Assembly (NCBI RefSeq): GCF_023015625.1
Contig: NZ_JALKAH010000002.1
Coordinates: 248,001-312,000 of the forward strand
Length of the DNA: 64,000 nt
DNA from: Yoonia sp. F2084L
Lineage (GTDB): Bacteria; Pseudomonadota; Alphaproteobacteria; Rhodobacterales; Rhodobacteraceae
Direction of reading: 5' to 3'
Shown: in pieces, positions 9,187-16,049 of the stretch
Numbering within the stretch: position 1 is the first letter of the stretch
Layout of the letters: each line of letters opens with the position of its first letter
Made by a program: the position numbers and the translations under genes
The notes under the pieces: model-generated
Told to the model about the DNA's origin: nothing
The model's database searches: none
The model's input: the letters and a program-made list of their open reading frames with translations, nothing else

Positions 9187-9572
9187 ATACGCAGCACAAA
9201 TAGCCCGGCAGCCCAGTGGTTGGGCGACCCGGCGCGGCTGCTTTGCGTTACATATGAACAGATCAAGAAGGGGGCGGGCCCGCCTGCACGGTTTCTGTAA
9301 CCGACGGCTGCGTGATGCAGTCCATCGGAGCAATCGCTGGCTTTGCACCCTGATGGGGTGGTCTGTAAGCCCAAGCGAAACCTGATCTTGGTCGGGGCGT
9401 TGTGGTTGCCCCTTGGTTGGATATCCAAGCAAGACACTAGCGTCGGACAGCTTGCGGAAGGGTGAAGGGTGCGTGCGGTGGGCGAAAGCAAAGACATCTT
9501 TTGCCCGCACAGTGATTGGGCCCGTCAGACAGCCTTGCGCCTGACGCAACGACATGTGCCATCTGTTGCATG
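9187..9572. other. Non-coding stretch between slyX and an ICMT-like gene; nothing recognised
   Basis: About 386 bases without a credible gene. The reverse-strand frames open here (up to 169 codons, ending inside slyX) have no recognisable domain and run antisense to slyX. The stretch holds a few short inverted repeats, for example GGGGCG TTGTGGTTG CCCC near 9395, but no run of T that would mark a terminator and no RNA family I can name. A small RNA or a decayed gene is possible. Confidence 0.4.
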
Positions 9573-10403
9573 TCAGACGTCATCGCAAATCTTCGGGCGG
9601 TCCCGCGTCAGCCCCGGAACAGCGTAAGGCACTTGCGATTTGTAAGCCTCAAACCGGGGGCCATAGCGGCTTTGAAACCGCTTTTCTTTCATCTTTGGCG
9701 CGGCAAGACAGTAGATTGTCAGTATGATCGCTACGGCCAATTGATCAGGTGTCCAAACCGGGACTGTCCAAAGCGTAAGTGCGAAGGCGACATAGATCGG
9801 CTGACGAATGATCCTGAAAAGCCCACCGGTGGGCATATCCGGGAACACTGGTTTTATGTTCTGTGCCAATGACATCCAACCAAGCGCACCGGACTGCACT
9901 TCGGCCCCGGCGTCATAGCTGGCTTTGATCAGCAGCAGCCATGCGGTGGCGTAAAGCAGGCACAGCAGCACGAATGCGCCACCCTCGGCCTGCCACCAGA
10001 TCACGCCGCTGGGTGTCCACATGGCAAAGAGCGCCAATAACTGAACCGATGCGATAATCGCATAGGTAGTGGTTGAAAGCGTGTCTGCGTGTTTGCCCGG
10101 TGCCAGACGTGTCAAAATCCGTCGGCCACGCCCCGTTAGCAGGACTGAGTGGGCAAGCGGGAATTGCAGGATCAATGCTGCATTTGCCAGATATGACCAC
10201 GGGGCAGGGACCTGACCCAAGCTTGCGCTCATGCCAAAGAACATCGCGGTTATCATCGCAAGGACCGCCAGCGCAAAAATCGTGTGGCAGACTACGCCAT
10301 ATGTAAAGGCCAGCGCGATCCGCCCGCGTCCCCGAGGCGGGCGCAGGGTACCAAGAGCAAGACGGAAAAGCCGCATGAAAGGGGATGGCGTTTGCATTGT
10401 CAT
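9573..10403 (-). CDS. Membrane methyltransferase of the ICMT/PEMT-like family
   Basis: A 276-residue integral membrane protein with about six hydrophobic segments. The C-terminal third has the pattern of isoprenylcysteine carboxyl methyltransferase-like and NnrU-like proteins: RIIRQPIYVAF (about 207-217) and then EKRFQSRYGPRFEAY (about 247-261), which in the family bind S-adenosylmethionine. The methylated substrate in bacteria is mostly unknown. It stands alone, divergent from the TIGR03643 gene with about 90 bases between starts. Confidence 0.75.
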   Translation of the reverse strand: MTMQTPSPFMRLFRLALGTLRPPRGRGRIALAFTYGVVCHTIFALAVLAMITAMFFGMSASLGQVPAPWSYLANAALILQFPLAHSVLLTGRGRRILTRLAPGKHADTLSTTTYAIIASVQLLALFAMWTPSGVIWWQAEGGAFVLLCLLYATAWLLLIKASYDAGAEVQSGALGWMSLAQNIKPVFPDMPTGGLFRIIRQPIYVAFALTLWTVPVWTPDQLAVAIILTIYCLAAPKMKEKRFQSRYGPRFEAYKSQVPYAVPGLTRDRPKICDDV

Positions 10404-10496
10404 AGTCTGGAGCTAGCTGCCGTGACGCGTCTGACCACCACCAATGACCAAAGGTCGCAAGTTGCCTTGGCCGTTTTCGCCTCTAAGTCCCTTGAT

Positions 10497-10712
10497 ATGG
10501 CTAAGACACCCGCATTCCCACCCGAACAGATCAGCGAGATTGTGCAAATGGCACTGTCCGATCACGTCAGCTTTGCAGATATCACCCGGCAGTATGGGAT
10601 CGCCGAAAAACAGGTGAAGGCCCTGATGCGCGCCAACCTGCGCCCCGGCAGCTATAAGGCATGGCGCAAGCGCGTGCGTAATTTCGGGGATCGTCGCGAA
10701 CACTATAAGTAA
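10497..10712 (+). CDS. TIGR03643 family small protein
   Basis: A 71-residue protein with a helix-turn-helix-like core (ISEIVQMALSDHVSFADI, then YGIAEKQVKALMR) and a basic tail ending in RREHYK. It matches the pattern of the TIGR03643 family, which is common in marine Alpha- and Gammaproteobacteria and uncharacterised. I use the ATG at 10497 rather than an upstream in-frame start, because the similarity begins there (FPPEQISEIV). Transposase-like helix-turn-helix logic suggests nucleic-acid binding, but that is inference. It lies 40 bases before the ABC1 kinase gene. Confidence 0.75.
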   Translation: MAKTPAFPPEQISEIVQMALSDHVSFADITRQYGIAEKQVKALMRANLRPGSYKAWRKRVRNFGDRREHYK

Positions 10713-10752
10713 CCACCGTTGTAACGCGCACGCTTAGCGCTAGGTCTGGATC

Positions 10753-12081
10753 ATGCCAGAGAAACAAAGCATCGCCCGGGCCATGCCCGTCCCCGCCAAT
10801 CGCGCCGTGCGCTTTGGCAAGCTGGGGTCGATGACCGCGGGTATCGCCGGGAATATGGCGCTGAACGGGATTGCGCAGTTGGGGCGGGGCGAACGCCCTT
10901 CGATGCGCAACCTGCTTTTGACGCCGCGCAACATCACGCGTGTGGCGGATCAACTGGCCCAGATGCGGGGCGCTGCGATGAAGATCGGGCAGTTGATGTC
11001 GATGGATACCGGCGATGTGTTGCCGCCTGAGTTGGCGCAGATTATGGCGCGGCTGCGGGACGATGCGCATTTCATGCCGCCTGCCCAGCTAAAGCAGGTT
11101 TTGAATACGCAATGGCCGCAAGGGTGGCTGGGGCAGTTCAAGAAGTTTGATGTGCGTCCCATCGCAGCAGCCTCGATCGGGCAGGTGCATCGCGCACAGC
11201 TGAAAGACGGTCGCGATGTGGCAATCAAGGTGCAATACCCCGGTGTCGCAAAGAGCATTGATAGCGATGTCAGCAATGTCGGCGCGCTGATGCGCATGTC
11301 TGGCTTGCTGCCTAAAGGGTTTGAACTGGCCCCCTATCTGGAAGAAGCGCGCAAGCAGTTGCACGAGGAAACAGATTATCAGCGTGAGGCGGATCATTTG
11401 GTGCAGTTTGGCGCTTTGGTGGCTGAGTTGCCGCAATTTACGGTGCCTGAGTTTCATGCCGACTGGAGCACGGCCGATGTGCTGACCATGTCCTTTGTGT
11501 CGGGTCGTCCGATTGAACAAGCGACCGATTTACCACAGACCACCCGGAACCGGCTTGCTGCTGATCTGATTGATCTGACGTTGCGCGAACTCTTTGATTT
11601 TGGCGCGATGCAGACCGATCCGAATTTTGCCAACTATCTTTATGATGATCAGACAGGCCGCATTGTATTGCTGGATTTCGGGGCGGCGCGCGCGCTGCCT
11701 CGGGATTTGATCGGGCAGTATCGCCGTTTGCTGCAAGCAGGCGTGGCCGATGATGCGGATAGAATCCACACGATAGCGCTAGAAATCGGATTTATCAGCG
11801 CCGAGACGCAGCCCGAACACGCGGCGCAAATCGTGGCAATGATCCGGCTGGTCTTTGATGCGTTGCGTCTGGAACCGGTGTTTGATTTCCGTCAGCCTGA
11901 TCTGTCGCGCCAGATGCAGGCCGCAGGGCAGGCGCTGGCCGAGGATGGGTTTGTGCCACCGCCCGTACCGATTGATGTGCTGCTGTTGCAACGCAAATTC
12001 GGCGGCATGTTCTTGTTGGCCAACAGGTTGTCGGCGCAGGTGCCGGTCTTGGATTTGCTGGCCAAATACCTTGCCGATTAG
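10753..12081 (+). CDS. ABC1/ADCK (COQ8/UbiB-like) atypical kinase
   Basis: A 442-residue member of the ABC1 family, atypical protein-kinase-like ATPases that support ubiquinone synthesis or other lipid functions. The family signatures are visible: KIGQ in RGAAMKIGQLMSMD (about 73-86), the alanine-rich loop AAASIGQVHRA (138-148) that replaces the kinase P-loop, the lysine in VAIKVQYPG (about 156-164), the catalytic-loop equivalent TDPNFANYLYD and the DFG motif in LLDFGAAR (about 305-312). It looks closer to COQ8/ADCK3 than to long UbiB, since it lacks a C-terminal membrane anchor. The stop codon overlaps the convergent btuC gene by four bases. Confidence 0.9.
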   Translation: MPEKQSIARAMPVPANRAVRFGKLGSMTAGIAGNMALNGIAQLGRGERPSMRNLLLTPRNITRVADQLAQMRGAAMKIGQLMSMDTGDVLPPELAQIMARLRDDAHFMPPAQLKQVLNTQWPQGWLGQFKKFDVRPIAAASIGQVHRAQLKDGRDVAIKVQYPGVAKSIDSDVSNVGALMRMSGLLPKGFELAPYLEEARKQLHEETDYQREADHLVQFGALVAELPQFTVPEFHADWSTADVLTMSFVSGRPIEQATDLPQTTRNRLAADLIDLTLRELFDFGAMQTDPNFANYLYDDQTGRIVLLDFGAARALPRDLIGQYRRLLQAGVADDADRIHTIALEIGFISAETQPEHAAQIVAMIRLVFDALRLEPVFDFRQPDLSRQMQAAGQALAEDGFVPPPVPIDVLLLQRKFGGMFLLANRLSAQVPVLDLLAKYLAD

Positions 12082-13133
12082 ATCGGGTTGCGACGCAGAA
12101 GCCAGACGAAGAACACCCCGCCGATCAACCCGGTGACGATCCCGATAGGGATGTCGTCGGGGGCCATGACAGTGCGCGCAAAAATATCCGCCCAAAGCAG
12201 GAAGATCGCGCCGCAAAGCGCTGAGACAGGCAAGACCCGTCTGTAGTCGCCGCCGACGATCAGTCGCACGATATGCGGGATCATCAGTCCGACAAAACCG
12301 ATGATGCCTGAAAAGGCGACCATGACGCCGGTGATCATCGCACCCACGACAAAAACGGTCAGCCGAAACCGTCCGACGGGGATGCCGAGGGTTGATGCTG
12401 TCTCGTCCCCGACCGTCATGGCATTCAGGTTGCTGGCGTTGGCCCAAAGATAGGCACCGCAGGCCAGCAGGATCACAAGCGGATAGATCAACTGGCTCCA
12501 TTGCGCGAGGCCAAGGCCGCCAAGCATCCAGAAGACAACCGTGTGAACGGCGCGTGGATCGCCCAGAAAGATCAGGACGTTTGCACCTGACATGACGATG
12601 AAGGATACGGCAACGCCTGCCAGAACCAGCCGGTCGGCGCTGGTGGCCGAGGCGAATTGAGAAACACCAAGGACGATCAGGGTCGCACCCAATGCGCCGA
12701 TGAAGGCCATGAATGGCACGGTCAAAAGCCCAATGAATAACCCGGTGTGTAGCAGCGCAAGGATCGCGCCGAATGCACCCCCTGCCGAGATACCCAGTAA
12801 ATGCGGGTCAGCCAGCGGGTTGCGCGTCACAGCCTGTAGGCTGGCGCCCACGATGGCGAGGCCCGCACCGACCAGACAGGCCAGGATCGCGCGCGGAAAC
12901 CGGATGTCCCAAACAATGGCTTCGCGCCCCGCCGACCAGTCGGCGGTGACGAGGCCGGGGGCGATTTTATTGGCAAGAATACCCCAGACTGTCGGAAGCG
13001 GCACAGAGACCGCGCCGACGCTTACCGCGACGGACAAAGACAAAAACAGCGCCACAAAACCCAGCCCGAAGGTCAGCCGCAGCCGTGCCTTATGCGGGCT
13101 GAGGGTCGTGATCTGTCTGTCGGCCTGATCCAT
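12078..13133 (-). CDS. btuC: ABC transporter permease, FecCD/BtuC type (probable vitamin B12 uptake)
   Basis: A 351-residue polytopic protein with around ten hydrophobic helices and the FecCD signatures GNPLADPHLLGISAGGAFGA (about 130-149) and GFVGLMIPHIVRLIVG (near residue 282). It is the last gene of a four-gene minus-strand unit and starts three bases after the btuF stop. The family covers iron-siderophore, haem and cobalamin importers; I assign cobalamin because the operon starts with a cobalamin riboswitch. Confidence 0.88.
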   Translation of the reverse strand: MDQADRQITTLSPHKARLRLTFGLGFVALFLSLSVAVSVGAVSVPLPTVWGILANKIAPGLVTADWSAGREAIVWDIRFPRAILACLVGAGLAIVGASLQAVTRNPLADPHLLGISAGGAFGAILALLHTGLFIGLLTVPFMAFIGALGATLIVLGVSQFASATSADRLVLAGVAVSFIVMSGANVLIFLGDPRAVHTVVFWMLGGLGLAQWSQLIYPLVILLACGAYLWANASNLNAMTVGDETASTLGIPVGRFRLTVFVVGAMITGVMVAFSGIIGFVGLMIPHIVRLIVGGDYRRVLPVSALCGAIFLLWADIFARTVMAPDDIPIGIVTGLIGGVFFVWLLRRNPI

Positions 13134-13136
13134 GGC

Positions 13137-14081
13137 CTAGTCTGCGCGAAACGCAGCAGCGAGTGTTTTGACCGCCTGAATGTTGCGCGGGCCCGGTGTG
13201 GCCTCGACATATTCCAGCACCACGAAGCGGTCGTTCTTAACGGCGTCGAGATCGGCAAAGGCCGGGTTCGACATCATGAAATCGCGCTTTTGCGCGGCAG
13301 TGACTTCGCCATAGTTCACGATGACGATGATTTCCGGGTTGCGTTCCACCACGGCTTCCCAGCCGACGGTGGTCCAGCTTTTCTCGAAATTCTCCATGAT
13401 GTTCACACCGCCCGCCGCCTCGATCAGCGCGTTGGGCATGGCGTAGCGACCCGCGGTAAAAGGCGCGTCCTCTCCGCTGTCGTAGACAAAGACGCGCGGG
13501 GCTTGGGGCAGGGGCGGCAGATCGGCCAGAAAAGCCGCAAGGTCGGTCTGATAGTCAGCGATAAGCGCCGCAGCGCGGTCTTGCACCCCGAAGATCGCAC
13601 CCAGGTTGCGCAGATCTGTGTACATATCGTCCATAGACGCTGCGTCTTTGTCACCGACCTGCCCGATATGAATGCAGCTTTCGGTAAGCTCATAGACCTG
13701 AATACCGAAGGGTGCGAGCGTTTCAGGCGTGACATCGCCACCGACGCGCATGCCATAATTCCAGCCTGCGAAGTAGAAATCAGCGTCAGCACCGATCAAC
13801 ACCTCTTTGGAAGGATATTGCTCGGATAGTTCTGGCAGCGCCTCAACACCCGCCCGCATTGCAGCGTCCAGCTTGTTCCAGCCGGAAATACCGGTGTAGC
13901 CGACCATGTGGTCTGTCAGGCCGAGAACCAGCATCATTTCAGTGAGGTTGATGTCGTTTGACACAGCCGCTTGCGGTGGTGCGTCAAAGGTCACGTCGCG
14001 ATCACAGCTTTGCACGGTGGTCTGGGCCAAGGCCGTGCTGGCCGCGAGGGTGAAAAATGCGGTTGTCAGTGCCAGTTTCAT
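13137..14081 (-). CDS. btuF: ABC transporter substrate-binding protein, BtuF-like
   Basis: Periplasmic binding protein of 314 residues for a metal chelate, here probably cobalamin. A Sec signal peptide is clear (residues 1-19, cleavage after ALA). The mature part is the two-lobed class III fold with the usual motifs: an N-terminal lobe containing NDINLTEMMLVLG and a C-terminal lobe with WTTVGWEAVVERNPEIIVI. It has no lipobox, so it should be a free periplasmic protein. It lies between btuD and btuC in the riboswitch-controlled unit. An iron-siderophore role cannot be excluded from the protein alone. Confidence 0.87.
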   Translation of the reverse strand: MKLALTTAFFTLAASTALAQTTVQSCDRDVTFDAPPQAAVSNDINLTEMMLVLGLTDHMVGYTGISGWNKLDAAMRAGVEALPELSEQYPSKEVLIGADADFYFAGWNYGMRVGGDVTPETLAPFGIQVYELTESCIHIGQVGDKDAASMDDMYTDLRNLGAIFGVQDRAAALIADYQTDLAAFLADLPPLPQAPRVFVYDSGEDAPFTAGRYAMPNALIEAAGGVNIMENFEKSWTTVGWEAVVERNPEIIVIVNYGEVTAAQKRDFMMSNPAFADLDAVKNDRFVVLEYVEATPGPRNIQAVKTLAAAFRAD

Positions 14082-14092
14082 TATAACGATCT

Positions 14093-14872
14093 TTAATATG
14101 GAAGGTGGAAAGACAGGTGATTAGTGTCGCTTGGCGCCAGTTTTTCGCGCCGGGCATCGACGCGGAACGTGTCGGACACCAGCGCCTCGGTCAGCAGGCT
14201 GTCGGGCGTGCCGAAACCCCGCGGATGACCATCCTCAAGGACCAGAATGTTGTCGCAGATGTCCGCCGCCATATTGAGGTCATGCAAGGACACCACGATG
14301 GTCAGATCAAGCTTGCGGATCAGAGCGAGCACTTCAAGCTGATGGCGGATATCGAGGTGGTTGGTCGGCTCATCCAGAATGAGGATTTCAGGTTCCTGCG
14401 CCAACGCGCGGGCGACCGTTACCCGTTGCCGTTCACCGCCCGACAGCGTGCCAAAGTCACGATGCTCAAGGCCGGTCAGGTCCAGCATCTCTATTACATT
14501 GTTGATTACGGCGGTGTCATGGACATCGGCGCTGCCATAGCCGCGACGATGTGGGGTGCGCCCCAGCGAGATAATCTCGCGCACGCTCAGACCAAAGGCT
14601 GCCGCCTGTTCTTGCAAAACAGCAGCGATATGTTGGGCGGCTTTCCGGGCCGGCGTTTTCCAGATGTCGGCACCGTTGATTTTAACATGGCCCGTCGTGG
14701 GTGCCTGAAAGCGGTAGAGCAAGCGCAGCAAGGTTGATTTGCCCGCACCGTTGGGACCGACGATGCCAAGAACGTGGCCTTTTTGAACCTCAAAACTGGT
14801 CGTATGCAGCACCGGGGCGATGCGCTTGTGCGGGCGCCAGCTGACGTTTGAGACGGTAAGATGCGCGCTCAT
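14093..14872 (-). CDS. btuD: ABC transporter ATP-binding protein, FepC/BtuD type
   Basis: Cytoplasmic ATPase of the importer, 259 residues. Walker A is GPNGAGKST (39-47), the signature is LSGGERQR (143-150), Walker B runs into LDEPTNHLD (166-174), and the switch histidine is in SLHDLNMA. Its ATG overlaps the DUF1636 stop by four bases (ATGA), showing translational coupling to that gene. The adjacent order DUF1636-ATPase-binding protein-permease supports a single transport unit under cobalamin control. Confidence 0.92.
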   Translation of the reverse strand: MSAHLTVSNVSWRPHKRIAPVLHTTSFEVQKGHVLGIVGPNGAGKSTLLRLLYRFQAPTTGHVKINGADIWKTPARKAAQHIAAVLQEQAAAFGLSVREIISLGRTPHRRGYGSADVHDTAVINNVIEMLDLTGLEHRDFGTLSGGERQRVTVARALAQEPEILILDEPTNHLDIRHQLEVLALIRKLDLTIVVSLHDLNMAADICDNILVLEDGHPRGFGTPDSLLTEALVSDTFRVDARREKLAPSDTNHLSFHLPY

Positions 14873-15276
14873 GACACCAGCGCTTTGCTGTCTTCCAGCG
14901 CGATCATCGCGGCGGGTACGCGGGCCAGCGTGGATTTGCGCAGCTTGCCGGGGCGATCAACCGAAGAACACCAGCCATCATGCAGGACGGCGTATTGCTT
15001 GGCGAAATCAACCAGATCGTCGATGTCGTCCTCGGGGGTCATATCGCCGAACAAATACGTCGCTTTTTGGGTGCCGTGATAGGCCACCGTGCAAGGGCGG
15101 TCGCAGCCCGCCATGCAAGCCACGCCGGAAATGGCGAAGTCTTCGGAAATACTGTCACCCGCCGCAGCAATGGCGCGGCGCAGCTTCTCGATAAGTTCAT
15201 AGCCGGGGCGGCAATCCGTCCCCTTATGCCTACACGATGTGCAGACCGTAATACGGTGTTGTGTGGTCCGGTCCAT
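14869..15276 (-). CDS. DUF1636 cysteine-rich, ferredoxin-like protein
   Basis: A 135-residue small protein with six cysteines in two clusters, CTSCRHKGTDC (C12, C15, C22) and CMAGCDRPC (C54, C58, C62). The second cluster and the following VAYHGTQKATYLFGDM resemble thioredoxin-like [2Fe-2S] ferredoxins. DUF1636 proteins are predicted metal-binding and uncharacterised. Here the gene heads a B12-riboswitch operon and is coupled by an ATGA overlap to the ABC ATPase. Reasonable roles, all inference, are handling of cobalt, reduction of the corrinoid after import, or electron supply for decyanation. The start ATG at 15276 follows a GGAGGG site. Confidence 0.85.
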   Translation of the reverse strand: MDRTTQHRITVCTSCRHKGTDCRPGYELIEKLRRAIAAAGDSISEDFAISGVACMAGCDRPCTVAYHGTQKATYLFGDMTPEDDIDDLVDFAKQYAVLHDGWCSSVDRPGKLRKSTLARVPAAMIALEDSKALVS

Positions 15277-15280
15277 GCAG

Positions 15281-15302
15281 CCCTCCGCGCATAAGCGGGG
15301 GG
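15281..15302 (-). promoter_or_regulatory. Hairpin covering the ribosome site of the DUF1636 gene
   Basis: On the minus strand the bases CCCCCCGC, loop TTAT, GCGCGGAGGG can pair in an eight-pair stem with two bulges. The right arm contains the GGAGGG ribosome site, five bases before the ATG at 15276. This could be the translational expression platform of the cobalamin riboswitch, but the aptamer ends about 110 bases upstream and I cannot show an alternative pairing. Confidence 0.35.
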
Positions 15303-15413
15303 ACGAAAGGGCATGTTTGTGCGGCCAAGTAAGCCTTGTTCACCATCATGATCTCCGCTCCGGACACCCCGCCCGGTTTGAGTTTTCGTTGGCACATCTC
15401 TGTACCCTTTGAT

Positions 15414-15600
15414 GGCAGGTCTCCTGACTTCGCGGGTCGCTGCTTGCCCGATCCCTTCCCGAGCGCATTGCTCAGTGGTGATCATCGGGGTCGCTCGCCG
15501 CTCACAGTTGCGGGGGCAGTTACGGGTTTGGCGCGCTTTGGCTCTTCCTCACCGTATTCCCTTTTCATCCCGGACGCATTTTCGGCGGCCGGGAACCATC
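15414..15600 (-). promoter_or_regulatory. Cobalamin (vitamin B12) riboswitch
   Basis: Read on the minus strand, the conserved order of the aptamer is present: GGTTCC near the 5' end, GGATGAAAAGGGAATACGG, GAAGAGCCAAAGC, the core AACTGCCCCCGCAACTG, the B12-box-like segment ATCACCACTGAGC, and the closing GAAGTCAGGAGACCTGCC. It precedes the DUF1636-btuD-btuF-btuC unit by about 140 bases. When adenosylcobalamin or another corrinoid binds, such elements normally shut expression, which fits an importer. No T-rich terminator follows it, so translational control is more likely. Confidence 0.93.
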
Positions 15601-15618
15601 GCAAACACTGTTTGCGAT
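15598..15618. promoter_or_regulatory. 21-base palindrome at the promoter end of the riboswitch; unknown operator
   Basis: ATCGCAAACA, one central base, TGTTTGCGAT: two exact ten-base arms. It touches the 5' edge of the riboswitch. On the minus strand a TTGACC hexamer lies at 15630-15635, so the palindrome would cover the -10 region and the transcription start. It is therefore placed like a repressor operator. I do not recognise the motif. It could also be a hairpin at the 5' end of the leader RNA. Confidence 0.5.
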
Positions 15619-15699
15619 TCCGCTGAAAGGGTCAAGGGCCGAGTTGACAGGACGTGGTGTCAGGTTGGGCGGATATGGTGAGGCTTTCCTGCCTAAGCG

Positions 15700-16038
15700 C
15701 TAGAGGATCAGATCAGCCAAACCAAATTGTGCTCCGATCAGGCCGATGATGATGCCGACAGGCAGGGCAAAATGAAGGGCCAGCGGCTTGCGCGGTTTTT
15801 GCAGTTGTTGCGGCTGCGAGAACCGCCCGATGGATATGAAGTTCATCACGCGCTCAACGAACAAGTAGAAAACCACACCCGCAGCAGACAGCCCCAGTAG
15901 CATCAGGATACTGCCCCATGCGCCTACGGTCGCAAGGTCCACAAAGCCGTCAATTACCAAGCCGAGAAAAACACCAATGGCAACAAGGGCAAGCCAGTTA
16001 AACCAGTCGAAGGTCTGCATTTTTTGTCGTTGTTTCAT
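15700..16038 (-). CDS. Small integral membrane protein, unknown
   Basis: A 112-residue protein with three hydrophobic segments (about 15-33, 38-62 and 88-110) and a basic loop between the second and third. An internal ATG seven codons in (16020) could be the true start. I recognise no family. It follows the GMC oxidoreductase gene by 11 bases on the same strand, so it may be cotranscribed with it. Confidence 0.6.
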   Translation of the reverse strand: MKQRQKMQTFDWFNWLALVAIGVFLGLVIDGFVDLATVGAWGSILMLLGLSAAGVVFYLFVERVMNFISIGRFSQPQQLQKPRKPLALHFALPVGIIIGLIGAQFGLADLIL

Positions 16039-16049
16039 AGCGCTCCACC

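Noticed and set aside
9046-9555. 169-codon minus-strand open frame in the gap after slyX
   Set aside because: It overlaps slyX antisense, has no recognisable domain and shows no convincing start site.
12078-15276. Iron-siderophore ABC importer
   Set aside because: The proteins alone would allow it, but the cobalamin riboswitch upstream makes corrinoid uptake the better reading.
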